This document shows, piece after piece, positions 20,541 through 30,112 of a stretch of DNA of 64,000 bases (positions are counted from its first letter, which is position 1; every line of letters begins with the position of its first letter). Below the pieces are notes generated by a model. The model was not told the DNA's origin, ran no database searches, and saw nothing but the letters and a program-made list of their open reading frames with translations. The DNA is from Streptomyces pseudovenezuelae (GTDB lineage Bacteria > Actinomycetota > Actinomycetes > Streptomycetales > Streptomycetaceae). The translations under genes and the position numbers were made by a program. Location of the stretch: contig NZ_KQ948152.1 in the NCBI RefSeq assembly GCF_001513955.1, positions 372,001-436,000 of the forward strand. The letters run 5' to 3'.

Positions 20541-20978
20541 GTGCACACAGTGTCCGGTGGAGAGGTTGCCGGGATCCTGGTGGCCGTCTTCTGGGCGATC
20601 CTGGTCTCCTTCCTCGCCGTCGCGCTGGCGAGGCTGGCCCAGACGCTCAAGGCGACCACCAAGCTCGTGGCGGACGTGACCGACCAGGCCGTCCCGCTGC
20701 TGGCCGAGGCCTCCACCGCGGTGCGCTCCGCGCAGACCCAGATCGAGCGGGTCGACGCGATCGCCTCGGACGTCCAGGAGGTCACGTCGAACGCCTCCGC
20801 GCTGTCCACCACCGTCGCCTCCACCTTCGGCGGCCCCCTGGTCAAGGTCGCGGCCTTCGGCTACGGCGTGCGCCGCGCGATCAGCGGCCGCAAGGACGAC
20901 GACGTGCCCCCGAAATCCTCCCGGCGTACCGTGATCGTGGGCCGGACGGTTTCCCGGGGCCGAGGCAAGAAGGGCTGA
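20541..20978 (+). CDS. DUF948 domain membrane protein
   Basis: 145 residues from GTG 20541, with GGGAG about five bases upstream; GTG 20550 is an alternative. One N-terminal membrane helix (about 8-28) is followed by a heptad-rich DUF948 region (LKATTKLVADVTDQAVPLLAEASTAVRSAQTQIERVD). The C-terminus is basic. DUF948 proteins are small single-pass proteins common upstream of alaS in actinobacteria; their role is not established. A possible -10 TAGGCT lies at 20492-20497. Confidence 0.85.
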   Translation: MHTVSGGEVAGILVAVFWAILVSFLAVALARLAQTLKATTKLVADVTDQAVPLLAEASTAVRSAQTQIERVDAIASDVQEVTSNASALSTTVASTFGGPLVKVAAFGYGVRRAISGRKDDDVPPKSSRRTVIVGRTVSRGRGKKG

Positions 20979-20988
20979 GGCTCAAGAG

Positions 20989-21315
20989 ATGTTCCGCCGT
21001 ACTTTCTGGTTCTCCACGGGCGTGGCCGCGGGTGTCTGGGCCACCACCAAGGTGAATCGCAAGCTGAAGCAGCTGACTCCCGAGAACCTCGCCGTCACTG
21101 CGGCCAACAAGGCGATCGAGACGGGCGGCCGGCTCAAGGACCGCGCGGTCGGCTTCGCGCTCGACGTGCGCGACAACATGGCCCAGCGGGAGGCCGAGCT
21201 GACGGACGCCCTCGGTGTCCGCGAGGATCCCGAGCTTCCCGCCCCCAGGCGCATCGCCGCCATCGAGAACACGACGTACACCAGGCATTCGTACAACCGG
21301 AATGAGGACCACTGA
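20989..21315 (+). CDS. Small conserved protein upstream of alaS (DUF6167-like)
   Basis: 108 residues from ATG 20989. The N-terminus has a weak membrane segment (FRRTFWFSTGVAAGVWATTKV). The next region keeps the motif LTPENLAVTAANKA, followed by a helical segment (RLKDRAVGFALDVRDNMAQREAEL). Its stop shares one base with the alaS start, so the three genes from 20541 to alaS are read together. I recognise the family by position and pattern but know no function. Confidence 0.82.
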   Translation: MFRRTFWFSTGVAAGVWATTKVNRKLKQLTPENLAVTAANKAIETGGRLKDRAVGFALDVRDNMAQREAELTDALGVREDPELPAPRRIAAIENTTYTRHSYNRNEDH

Positions 21316-23987
21316 TGGAGTCGGCCGAGATTCGCCGCCGCTGGCTGAGCTTCTTCGAGGAGCGCGGGCACACCGTCGTCCCTTCGGCGTCGCTCATCGC
21401 GGACGACCCGACTCTGCTCCTCGTCCCCGCCGGCATGGTGCCCTTCAAGCCCTACTTCCTGGGTGAGGTCAAGCCGCCCTTCGACCGCGCCACCAGCGTC
21501 CAGAAGTGCGTGCGCACGCCGGACATCGAAGAGGTCGGCAAGACCACCCGGCACGGCACGTTCTTCCAGATGTGCGGCAACTTCTCCTTCGGCGACTACT
21601 TCAAGGAAGGCGCCATCAAGTACGCCTGGGAGCTGCTCACCAGCCCCCAGGACAAGGGTGGTTACGGCCTTGAGGCCGATCGTCTGTGGATCACCGTCTA
21701 CAAGGACGACGACGAGGCCGAGCGCATCTGGCACGAGGTCGTCGGCGTGCCCAAGGAGCGCATCCAGCGCCTCGGCATGAAGGACAACTACTGGTCCATG
21801 GGCGTCCCCGGACCCTGCGGTCCCTGTTCCGAGATCAACTACGACCGCGGCCCCGAGTTCGGTGTCGAGGGCGGCCCCGCCGTCAACGACGAGCGGTACG
21901 TGGAGATCTGGAACCTCGTCTTCATGCAGTTCGAGCGCGGCGAGGGCATCGGCAAGGACAACTTCGAGATCCTCGGCGAGCTCCCCAGCAAGAACATCGA
22001 CACCGGCCTCGGACTCGAGCGCCTGGCGATGATCCTGCAGGGCGTGCAGAACATGTACGAGATCGACACCTCCATGGCCGTCATCAAGAAGGCCACCGAG
22101 CTGACCGGTGTCGCCTACGGCGACGCCCACGACTCGGACGTCTCCCTGCGCGTGGTCACCGACCACATGCGCACCTCCGTGATGCTCATCGGCGACGGTG
22201 TCACCCCGGGCAACGAGGGCCGCGGCTACGTCCTGCGCCGCATCATGCGCCGCGCCATCCGCAACATGCGCCTGCTCGGTGCCACCGGCCCGGTCGTGCT
22301 CGACCTCGTCGACACCGTGATCGCCATGATGGGGCAGCAGTACCCGGAGCTGGTCACCGACCGCGAGCGCATCGAGAAGGTCGCCGTCGCCGAGGAGAAC
22401 GCCTTCCTCAAGACGCTGAAGGCCGGCACCAACATCCTCGACACGGCGGTCACCGAGACCAAGCTGGCGGGTGGCAAGGTCCTCGCCGGTGACAAGGCGT
22501 TCCTGCTCCACGACACCTGGGGCTTCCCGATCGACCTCACCCTGGAGATGGCCGCCGAACAGGGCCTGTCCGTGGACGAGGACGGCTTCCGCCGCCTGAT
22601 GAAGGAGCAGCGGGAGCGCGCCAAGGCCGACGCCCAGGGCAAGAAGACCGGCCACGCCGGCGCGGGCGCCTACCGGGCCATCGCCGACCAGGCCGGCGCG
22701 ACCGAGTTCCTCGGCTACTCGGACACCGAGAGCGAGTCCACGATCGTCGGCATCCTCGTCGACGGCGCCTCCTCCCCGGCCGCCACCGAGGGCGACGAGG
22801 TCGAGATCGTCCTGGACCGCACGCCGTTCTACGCCGAGGGCGGCGGCCAGATCGGCGACACCGGGAAGATCAAGGTCGACTCCGGTGCCGTCATCGAGAT
22901 CCGCGACTGCCAGAAGCCGGTCCCGGGCGTCTACGTCCACAAGGGCGTCGTCCAGTTCGGCGAGGTGACCGTCGGGGCCAAGGCCCACGCCTCCATCGAC
23001 AACCGCCGGCGCACGGCCATCGCCCGCGCCCACTCGGCCACCCACCTCACCCACCAGGCCCTGCGCGACGCCCTCGGCCCCACGGCCGCCCAGGCCGGTT
23101 CCGAGAACCAGCCCGGCCGCTTCCGCTTCGACTTCGGTTCCCCGTCCGCGGTTCCCACCGCCGTGATGACCGACGTCGAGCAGAAGATCAACGAGGTGCT
23201 CGCCCGCGACCTCGACGTCCGCGCCGACGTCATGGGCATCGACGAGGCCAAGAAGCAGGGCGCCATCGCCGAGTTCGGCGAGAAGTACGGCGAGCGGGTC
23301 CGCGTGGTGACCATCGGCGACTTCTCCAAGGAACTGTGCGGTGGCACCCACGTGCACAACACCTCGCAGCTCGGCCTGGTCAAGCTGCTCGGTGAGTCGT
23401 CGATCGGCTCCGGGGTCCGCCGTATCGAGGCGCTCGTCGGTGTCGACGCGTACAACTTCCTCGCCCGTGAGCACACCGTCGTCGCCCAGCTCCAGGAGCT
23501 GATCAAGGGCCGTCCGGAGGAGCTCCCGGAGAAGGTCTCCGCCATGCTCGGCAAGCTGAAGGACGCCGAGAAGGAGATCGAGAAGTTCCGCGCGGAGAAG
23601 GTGCTCCAGGCCGCCGCCGGTCTCGCCGAGTCCGCCAAGGACGTCCGCGGGATCGCCGTCGTCACCGGGCAGGTCCCGGACGGCACCACCCCGGACGACC
23701 TGCGCAAGCTGGTCCTCGACGTGCGCGGCCGCATCCAGGGCGGCCGGGCCGCCGTGGTCGCCCTCTTCACCGTCAACAACGGCAAGCCGCTGACGGTCAT
23801 CGCCACCAACGAGCCCGCCCGCGAGCGCGGTCTCAAGGCCGGTGACCTGGTCCGCACGGCCGCCAAGACCCTCGGTGGCGGCGGTGGCGGCAAGCCGGAC
23901 GTCGCCCAGGGCGGCGGCCAGAACCCGGCCGCGATCGGTGCGGCCGTGGACGCCGTGGAGCGCACGGTCGGGGAGACGGCCAAGTAA
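21315..23987 (+). CDS. alaS: Alanyl-tRNA synthetase
   Basis: 890 residues, full-length bacterial AlaRS. The catalytic domain starts with EIRRRWLSFFEERGHTVVPSASL and contains the class II motifs. The editing domain has the zinc-binding His573-x-x-x-His577 (HSATH) and Cys675/His679 (CGGTH). A C-terminal helical and Gly-rich C-Ala domain (GGGGGGKPDVAQGGG) follows. It charges tRNA-Ala and clears Ser/Gly mischarging. The stop TAA overlaps the ruvX ATG by one base. Confidence 0.97.
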   Translation: MESAEIRRRWLSFFEERGHTVVPSASLIADDPTLLLVPAGMVPFKPYFLGEVKPPFDRATSVQKCVRTPDIEEVGKTTRHGTFFQMCGNFSFGDYFKEGAIKYAWELLTSPQDKGGYGLEADRLWITVYKDDDEAERIWHEVVGVPKERIQRLGMKDNYWSMGVPGPCGPCSEINYDRGPEFGVEGGPAVNDERYVEIWNLVFMQFERGEGIGKDNFEILGELPSKNIDTGLGLERLAMILQGVQNMYEIDTSMAVIKKATELTGVAYGDAHDSDVSLRVVTDHMRTSVMLIGDGVTPGNEGRGYVLRRIMRRAIRNMRLLGATGPVVLDLVDTVIAMMGQQYPELVTDRERIEKVAVAEENAFLKTLKAGTNILDTAVTETKLAGGKVLAGDKAFLLHDTWGFPIDLTLEMAAEQGLSVDEDGFRRLMKEQRERAKADAQGKKTGHAGAGAYRAIADQAGATEFLGYSDTESESTIVGILVDGASSPAATEGDEVEIVLDRTPFYAEGGGQIGDTGKIKVDSGAVIEIRDCQKPVPGVYVHKGVVQFGEVTVGAKAHASIDNRRRTAIARAHSATHLTHQALRDALGPTAAQAGSENQPGRFRFDFGSPSAVPTAVMTDVEQKINEVLARDLDVRADVMGIDEAKKQGAIAEFGEKYGERVRVVTIGDFSKELCGGTHVHNTSQLGLVKLLGESSIGSGVRRIEALVGVDAYNFLAREHTVVAQLQELIKGRPEELPEKVSAMLGKLKDAEKEIEKFRAEKVLQAAAGLAESAKDVRGIAVVTGQVPDGTTPDDLRKLVLDVRGRIQGGRAAVVALFTVNNGKPLTVIATNEPARERGLKAGDLVRTAAKTLGGGGGGKPDVAQGGGQNPAAIGAAVDAVERTVGETAK

Positions 23988-24451
23988 TGCGCCGAGGCCG
24001 CAGGCTCGCGATCGACGTCGGGGACGCCCGTATCGGGGTCGCCTCGTGCGACCCGGACGGGATCCTCGCCACCCCGGTGGAGACGGTCCCGGGCCGGGAC
24101 GTCCCGGCGGCCCAGCGCCGGCTGAAGCAGCTGGTCGAGGAGTACGAACCGATCGAGGTCGTCGTCGGTCTCCCTCGCTCCCTCAAGGGGGGCGAGGGCC
24201 CGGCCGCCGTGAAGGTCCGCGGCTTCGTCCAGGAGCTCGCCCGGGGGATCGCGCCCGTTCCGGTCAGGCTCGTCGACGAGCGGATGACGACCGTGACGGC
24301 CAGTCAGGGACTGCGCGCATCCGGAGTGAAATCCAAAAAGGGCAGATCGGTCATCGACCAGGCAGCGGCCGTGATCATTCTTCAGCAGGCCCTGGAATCC
24401 GAACGGGTGTCAGGTAAAGCACCCGGCGAGGGCGTCGAAGTGGTCATCTGA
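23987..24451 (+). CDS. ruvX: Putative pre-16S rRNA nuclease / RuvX (YqgF)
   Basis: 154 residues with an RNase H-like fold. Motifs are GRRLAIDVGDARIGVASCDPDG (first Asp), VVVGLPRSLKGGEG, VRLVDERMTTVTA (Glu) and GRSVIDQAAAVIILQ (Asp). YqgF family members mature 16S rRNA ends in E. coli and cleave Holliday junctions in Mycobacterium (RuvX). The gene overlaps alaS by one base, the usual actinobacterial arrangement. Confidence 0.92.
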   Translation: MRRGRRLAIDVGDARIGVASCDPDGILATPVETVPGRDVPAAQRRLKQLVEEYEPIEVVVGLPRSLKGGEGPAAVKVRGFVQELARGIAPVPVRLVDERMTTVTASQGLRASGVKSKKGRSVIDQAAAVIILQQALESERVSGKAPGEGVEVVI

Positions 24452-24573
24452 TCGCGATACGGTAACGTTCCGCGCGATGCGGCGACATTCGAACAGTCAC
24501 CGCACAGAAAGAGGCGGAGCGGGAGCCGGATCGTGGAAGCAGGTGACCGCCGCCTCGCGGCTCTAGGGGATCG

Positions 24574-26310
24574 ATGACTGAGTATGGCCGGGGCGAGGGC
24601 TCCGAACCGTGGAATCCCGAGGACCCGTTGTACGGGGACGGTGGATGGGAGGGACAGCAGGCCCACGCGGGTCAGCAGTCCCCCTACGGCGGCCAGCCGC
24701 AGCACTACCCGCAGCAGCCGCAGCAGCAGTACGACAACGGTGGCTGGGGCGACGCCCAGCAGGCCGCCTATGGTCAGGCGCAGCAGCAGTACCCGCAGCA
24801 CAACGGCCAGTACGACCAGCACCAGCAGTACAACCACCAGTACGACCAGCAGCAGTACGGTCAACAGCAGTACGACCAGCAGGCCTATCAGGACCAGCAG
24901 CAGCAGTCGTACGACACCAACGGCTGGCCGACCGGCACCCAGGCGCAGGTCCCCTACCCCGCCGACCCGTCGGATCCCTACGGTCAGCAGGCCGCCGCGT
25001 ACGGCGCCGAGCAGCAGGACTACTACGGCAGCCCGGACGCCTACCCGCCGCCGGAGCCGCCGAGCCGCCGGCGTGCCGAACCGGAGCCGCAGCAGACCGA
25101 CTGGGACCCGGGCCCCGACCAGGGCGAACACGCGTTCTTCGCGGGCGGTGAAGACGACCAGGACGACGACTCGGACGACCCGCAGGGCGGCCGCGGCGAC
25201 CGGCGGGGCCGGGGCGGCAAAGGGTCCAAGAAGCGCAAGAGCGGCTGCGCCTGTCTGGTGGTGCTGCTGGTGTTCGGCGGCGGTACCGCGGGTGTCGGGT
25301 ACTTCGGGTACCAGTTCTACAAAAATCGTTTCGGCGCGGCTCCGGACTACGCCGGGGACGGGACGAGCCAGATGGTCACCGTCCAGATCCCCAAGGGCGC
25401 GGGCGGGTACGCGATCGGGCGGCTGCTCAAGGACGCGGGTGTCGTCAAGAGCGTCGACGCATTCGTGTCCGCCCAGGAGCAGAACGACAAGGGGAATTCG
25501 ATCCAGGCCGGCGCCTATCTCCTGAAGAAGGAGATGTCCGCCGACAGCGCCGTGGCGATGATGCTCGACCCGAAGAGCCAGAACAACGTGCTGGTCGCTC
25601 CGGGGGTGCGGAACGCCGCCGTCTACAAGAGGATCGACGAGAAACTCGATCTTGCTTCCGGTACCACCAAGAAGACCGCCGAACAGAAATACAAGAGTCT
25701 CGGGCTGCCGAGTTGGGCGAACGACAACAAGGAGATCAAGGACCCGCTGGAGGGCTTCCTGTATCCGGGCACCTATCCCGCGGCGAAGGGCATGAAGCCC
25801 GAATCAGTGCTGAAGGAGATGGTCACCCAGGCCGCCGACAAGTACGCCGCGTACGACCTGGAGGCCAAGGCCAAGGCGCTCAAGCTGGACAGCCCGCTCC
25901 AGGTCGTCACGGTCGCCAGCCTGGTGCAGGCCGAGGGCAAGACGGAGGACGACTACCGCAAGATGGCGGAGGTCGTCTACAACCGGCTCAACCTCGCGAA
26001 CCCCGAGACCTACGGGTTCCTGCAGTTCGACTCGACCTTCAACTACGTGAAGAACGAGAGCAACATCGAGATCTCCGAGAAGGAGATCAACAGCAACAAG
26101 GACCCGTACAACACGTACACGAACAAGGGTCTGCCGCCCGGACCCATCGACAACCCGGGCGACACCGCGATGAAGGCGACACTCGATCCGACCGACGACG
26201 GCTGGTACTACTTCGTCGCGACCGACGGTGTGAACAAGACCGAATTCGCCAAGACCCACGCCGCATTCCTACGGCTCAAGGAAAAGTTCAATGCAAGCAC
26301 GGGCAGCTGA
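24574..26310 (+). CDS. mltG: MltG-type endolytic murein transglycosylase with Gln/Tyr-rich cytoplasmic extension
   Basis: 578 residues from ATG 24574, preceded by AGGGGA. Residues 25-150 are very rich in Gln, Tyr, Gly and Asn (runs such as QQYDQQQYGQQQYDQQ). An acidic then Lys/Arg-rich stretch leads to one membrane helix (about 224-247). The external YceG domain keeps the catalytic Glu in VASLVQAEG (Glu454) and a C-terminal GLPPGPIDNPGDTAMKATLDP motif. MltG cuts nascent glycan strands and helps set their length. The long cytoplasmic extension is absent in E. coli MltG. Confidence 0.92.
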   Translation: MTEYGRGEGSEPWNPEDPLYGDGGWEGQQAHAGQQSPYGGQPQHYPQQPQQQYDNGGWGDAQQAAYGQAQQQYPQHNGQYDQHQQYNHQYDQQQYGQQQYDQQAYQDQQQQSYDTNGWPTGTQAQVPYPADPSDPYGQQAAAYGAEQQDYYGSPDAYPPPEPPSRRRAEPEPQQTDWDPGPDQGEHAFFAGGEDDQDDDSDDPQGGRGDRRGRGGKGSKKRKSGCACLVVLLVFGGGTAGVGYFGYQFYKNRFGAAPDYAGDGTSQMVTVQIPKGAGGYAIGRLLKDAGVVKSVDAFVSAQEQNDKGNSIQAGAYLLKKEMSADSAVAMMLDPKSQNNVLVAPGVRNAAVYKRIDEKLDLASGTTKKTAEQKYKSLGLPSWANDNKEIKDPLEGFLYPGTYPAAKGMKPESVLKEMVTQAADKYAAYDLEAKAKALKLDSPLQVVTVASLVQAEGKTEDDYRKMAEVVYNRLNLANPETYGFLQFDSTFNYVKNESNIEISEKEINSNKDPYNTYTNKGLPPGPIDNPGDTAMKATLDPTDDGWYYFVATDGVNKTEFAKTHAAFLRLKEKFNASTGS

Positions 26311-27130
26311 CGCCCGCCGGGCCGCCGTTCTCGGCAAGCCCATCGCCCACTCCCTCTCGCCGGTCCTGCACCGGGCCGCCTACGAGGAGCTGGGGCTCAC
26401 GGGCTGGTCGTACGACCGGTTCGAGGTCGACGAGGCCGCGCTGCCCGGGTTCGTCGAGCGGCTCGGGCCGGAGTGGGCCGGGCTGTCGCTGACCATGCCG
26501 CTCAAGCGGGCGGTCATCCCGCTGCTGGACGGCATCAGTGACACGGCCGCCTCGGTGGAGGCGGTCAACACGGTGGTGTTCACCGAGGACGGCCGTCGCC
26601 TCGGCGACAACACCGACATCCCGGGGATGGTCGCCGCCCTCAGGGAGCGGGGCATCGAGCAGGTCGACTCGGCGGCGATCCTCGGCGCCGGCGCCACCGC
26701 CTCCTCCGCGCTCGCCGCGCTGGCCCGGATCTGCACCGGTGAGGTGGTCGCCTACGTGCGCAGCGAGGCCCGCGCCGCCGAGATGCGGCAGTGGGGCGAG
26801 CGCCTCGACGTCGAGGTCCGCACCGCGGACTGGGCGGACGCGGCCGAGGCCCTGCGCGCCCCCCTGGTGATCGCCACCACCCCCGCCGGGGCGACGGACG
26901 CCCTCGCCCACGCCGTGCCGGAACGCCCCGCGGCCCTCTTCGACGTGCTCTACGACCCCTGGCCGACCGAGCTGGCGGCCCGCTGGTCGATGATCGGCGG
27001 AGCCGTGGTCAGCGGTCTCGACCTGCTGGTGCACCAGGCGGTGCTCCAGGTCGAGCAGATGACGGGGCGGACACCCGCGCCGGTGGACGCCATGCGCAAG
27101 GCGGGCGAGCACGCGCTCGCGGCCCGCTGA
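26291..27130 (+). CDS. aroE: Shikimate dehydrogenase
   Basis: 279 residues from ATG 26291, overlapping the mltG end by 20 bases. Substrate-binding GKPIAHSLSPVLH, catalytic Lys in SLTMPLKRAV and Asp in NTDIPGM are present. The NADP-binding loop is ILGAGATASSALAAL. It reduces 3-dehydroshikimate to shikimate, the fourth step of the chorismate pathway. aroC, aroK and aroB follow 3 kb downstream, separated by an oxidoreductase pair. Confidence 0.92.
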   Translation: MQARAADARRAAVLGKPIAHSLSPVLHRAAYEELGLTGWSYDRFEVDEAALPGFVERLGPEWAGLSLTMPLKRAVIPLLDGISDTAASVEAVNTVVFTEDGRRLGDNTDIPGMVAALRERGIEQVDSAAILGAGATASSALAALARICTGEVVAYVRSEARAAEMRQWGERLDVEVRTADWADAAEALRAPLVIATTPAGATDALAHAVPERPAALFDVLYDPWPTELAARWSMIGGAVVSGLDLLVHQAVLQVEQMTGRTPAPVDAMRKAGEHALAAR

Positions 27131-27248
27131 CGTGAGGTGACCGAGCGGGACATGGTGATCCTGTGAAGGCGCTGTACTGAGAAGTAGCCCCAGGTCATGC
27201 TCTGCGGACGGCCCGGCAGAGTCGGCGGGCCGCCGAACGGAGCCCGCC

Positions 27249-29456
27249 ATGACCCGTCACGCCCGGCGCCGGTTTCTCACCTATCTGGTGGCCGCGCCCG
27301 CTCTCGCCGTAGCGACCAAGTTCGGTGTCGACGTCTACGCGCCCGGGAGCGCCGACGCCGCGATCCCCACCCCGCCGGCACCGGCCGATCTGGTCGACCT
27401 GGGCGATCTGCTGATCCTCGCCGGAAAGCCCACCGCGGACATGCTCGTCCTGAGCGTCGACGAGGACGGCGGCGTCGACTTCCGGCTGCCGCGCGAGGAG
27501 GTCGGCCAGGGGCTCACCACCGCCGTGGCCATGCTGGTGGCGGAGGAGCTCGACACCCCGCTCGACCGGGTCCGTGTCCACCTGGAGGACGCCCGGCCCG
27601 AACTGCTGTTCAACCAGCTCACCGGCAGTTCCAACTCGGTGCGTTCGCTGTACGACCCGGTGCGCCGGACGGCGGCGGCCGCGCGGGCCAGGATGGTCGC
27701 GGCGGCGGCCCGGCAGTGGGGGCTGAAGGCGAGCGAGCTGACGGTCCGCGCCGGAGTGGTGATCGCGCCGGACGGCCGCACGGCCTCCTACGGCTCCCTG
27801 ACGGCGGCGGCCGCGACCCTGGACCTGGGCTCGCTCACGGTCACGCCGAAGAACGAGTCCGAGCACACCCTGGTCGGCACCCCCACCTCCCGCATCGACG
27901 CCCGCGCCCTCGTCACCGGCGCGCACCCGTACACCCTCGACCTCGACGTGCCCGGCGCCAAGCCCTGCATGGTGCGCCGCCCGCCCACCATCAACGGCAC
28001 GGTGAAGTCGGTCGGCAACGAGGCCGCCGTACGGGCCATGCCCGGGGTCCTCGACGTGGTCGTCATCGACTCGGGCGTCGCCGTGGTCGCGGAGACGTTC
28101 GGGCAGGCCCTCGACGGCAAGAACGCCCTGGAGGTCACCTGGGGCGGCGGCACGGTCGACACCCTGTCGGACAGCGACATCCGCGCCCGCCTCAAGGCCG
28201 CCACCCCCTCGCTCGACCTGCTCGGGGCGCTGGTGAAGAAGGTGGACACCGAGTTCGACTTCGCGTTCGCCAGCCATGCCCCGCTGGAGACCAACTCGGC
28301 CGTCGCGGACGTACGGGCGGACCGCGCCGAGATCTGGTCCGGCCTCAAGTCGCCGATCGTCGCCCAGGCGGCGATCGCGCAGGCCGTCGGACTGCCGGTG
28401 TCCAAGGTCAAGGTGCATGTGATGCAGTCGGGCGGCTCCTTCGGGCGGCGGCTCTTCTACGACGCGGCCCTGGAGGCCGCCGTGGTGTCCAGGAAGAGCG
28501 GGCGGCCCGTACGGCTGATGTGGTCCCGGATCGACGACATGCGGCACGGACGGATGCGGCCCGCCACCCACCACCGCATCCGCGCCACCTACGCGGCCGG
28601 GCAGGTGCTCACCTTCCAGCACCAGGTGGCGGCCGTGGAGACCGACTTCCGGCACGGACTCGGCGACGCGGTCACCGCCGCCGCGGCGGGTCTGCCCACC
28701 GGCCTCGGCAACGCGACCTTCGCCCAGACGCTCTTCCTGAACACGGTGAAGTCGCCGTACAACTTCGGCGTGACCACGCAGACCCTCACCGAGGTGCCGC
28801 TCAAGATGCACACCGGGTCATGGCGCTCGGTGTACTCGGCCAATACCCGCGGCGCCGAGGAGATCGTCGTCGACGAACTGGCCGCCAGGCTCGGCAAGGA
28901 CCCCGTGGAGTTCCGGCGGTCGTTCCTCAAGACCGAGCGGCAGCGAGCCGTCCTCGACCGGGCCGCCAAGGAGGGCGACTGGGGCCGCGGACTGCCCGAC
29001 GGGTGGGCCCAGGGCATCGGCTTCCACGAGGAGTACAAGTCCTGCACGGCCTGTCTCGTCGAGATCGACGCCACCGACCCGAAGAAACCCAGGGTGACCA
29101 GGGCGGTGATCGTGGCCGACGTGGGCCGGGTGATCAACCCGCGCGGCCTGGAGGCACAGCTCCTCGGCGGGCTCACGGACGCCATCTCCACGACGCTCAG
29201 GGCGGGCCTGCACATCGACAAGGGCCTGCCCCTGGAGGGCAGCTACTCGCAGTTCCACTACGCGCGCCAGAAGGACGCCCCGAAGGACGTGAAGATCCAC
29301 GTGCTCGAAGGCGCCGGCGAACCGGGCGGCGCGGGCGAGCTGGGTGTCCCCGCCGCGGTCGGAGCCGTGGCCAATGCCTACGCGCGAGCCACCGGCACCA
29401 GGCCGCGCAGCTTCCCCGTCAACTTCGACGTCGACTTCACCCCCTTCCCGCGCTGA
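27249..29456 (+). CDS. Molybdopterin-binding subunit, isoquinoline 1-oxidoreductase beta (IorB) type
   Basis: 735 residues from ATG 27249. The N-terminus HARRRFLTYLVAAPALAVA looks like a Tat signal (Arg-Arg followed by a hydrophobic stretch), suggesting export after cofactor loading. Family motifs include EEVGQGLTTAVAMLVAEELD, the GGSFGRRLFYDAALEAAVVS region, and GAGELGVPAAVGAVANA near the C-terminus with the expected catalytic Glu. IorB-type subunits hydroxylate N-heterocycles or oxidise aldehydes with a molybdenum cofactor. The 2Fe-2S subunit gene follows after 24 bases. Substrate unknown; no dedicated cofactor maturation gene is adjacent. Confidence 0.87.
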   Translation: MTRHARRRFLTYLVAAPALAVATKFGVDVYAPGSADAAIPTPPAPADLVDLGDLLILAGKPTADMLVLSVDEDGGVDFRLPREEVGQGLTTAVAMLVAEELDTPLDRVRVHLEDARPELLFNQLTGSSNSVRSLYDPVRRTAAAARARMVAAAARQWGLKASELTVRAGVVIAPDGRTASYGSLTAAAATLDLGSLTVTPKNESEHTLVGTPTSRIDARALVTGAHPYTLDLDVPGAKPCMVRRPPTINGTVKSVGNEAAVRAMPGVLDVVVIDSGVAVVAETFGQALDGKNALEVTWGGGTVDTLSDSDIRARLKAATPSLDLLGALVKKVDTEFDFAFASHAPLETNSAVADVRADRAEIWSGLKSPIVAQAAIAQAVGLPVSKVKVHVMQSGGSFGRRLFYDAALEAAVVSRKSGRPVRLMWSRIDDMRHGRMRPATHHRIRATYAAGQVLTFQHQVAAVETDFRHGLGDAVTAAAAGLPTGLGNATFAQTLFLNTVKSPYNFGVTTQTLTEVPLKMHTGSWRSVYSANTRGAEEIVVDELAARLGKDPVEFRRSFLKTERQRAVLDRAAKEGDWGRGLPDGWAQGIGFHEEYKSCTACLVEIDATDPKKPRVTRAVIVADVGRVINPRGLEAQLLGGLTDAISTTLRAGLHIDKGLPLEGSYSQFHYARQKDAPKDVKIHVLEGAGEPGGAGELGVPAAVGAVANAYARATGTRPRSFPVNFDVDFTPFPR

Positions 29457-29480
29457 CCCCGCCCGGTTCCAGGAGCCCGC

Positions 29481-29939
29481 ATGCCCTCCCACACCTTCAC
29501 CGTCAACGGGAAGTCCGTCACCGTCGACGCCCCCGACGACCTGCCCCTGCTCTGGGCGCTGCGCGACCTGCTCGGCATCCGCGGCCCCAAGTACGGCTGC
29601 GGCATCGACGTCTGCAAGGCCTGCACCAGCCACCTCGACGGCGAGGCCTTCAACCCCTGCGTGCTCCCCGTCTCCGAGGCCGCGGGCCGTGAGGTCACCA
29701 CCATCGAGGGGCTCGCCGACGGCGACCGGCTGCACCCCGTCCAGGAGGCCTGGCTGGAACAGGACGTGGCCCAGTGCGGCTACTGCCAGCCCGGCCAGAT
29801 CATGGCGGCGGTCGCCCTCCTCAAACGCACGAAGAACCCCACGGACGCCGACATCGACGCGATCGCCAACGTCTGCCGCTGCGGCACCTACTTCCGCATC
29901 CGGGAGGCGATCAAGAGCGCGGCGGAGCGGATGGCCTGA
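29481..29939 (+). CDS. 2Fe-2S subunit of molybdenum hydroxylase (IorA/CoxS type)
   Basis: 152 residues, typical for the family. The plant-ferredoxin-like cluster is bound by Cys40, Cys45, Cys48 and Cys60. The second cluster is bound by Cys99-x-x-Cys102 and Cys132-x-Cys134 (QCGYCQPGQ and VCRCGTY). It transfers electrons from the molybdenum subunit encoded just upstream. Gene order large-then-small is the reverse of the usual iorA-iorB order. No signal peptide is visible, so it would have to be exported with its partner if the Tat signal of that partner is used. Confidence 0.92.
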   Translation: MPSHTFTVNGKSVTVDAPDDLPLLWALRDLLGIRGPKYGCGIDVCKACTSHLDGEAFNPCVLPVSEAAGREVTTIEGLADGDRLHPVQEAWLEQDVAQCGYCQPGQIMAAVALLKRTKNPTDADIDAIANVCRCGTYFRIREAIKSAAERMA

Positions 29940-30112
29940 GGGTCCGGTACGCCCGTCCACGTCCGTCTGCTGGACCTGTGACCGGTTGTCGCGGCCGGAC
30001 GTGGGAGGATCGGAGGCGGCGGGCCGGGGCCGCGCACCTGGTCGCGCCGTTGCCGTACGCGAGGACGCGCGTAAGCAGGGCAGTACCAGGGCGCGAGCAC
30101 TGAGGAGCACCG

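Noticed and set aside
24700..24960. CAG/TAC-rich repetitive DNA as a possible tandem repeat array or CRISPR-like locus
   Set aside because: Units vary in length and sequence and stay in frame as Gln/Tyr codons of MltG. No conserved repeat/spacer organisation.
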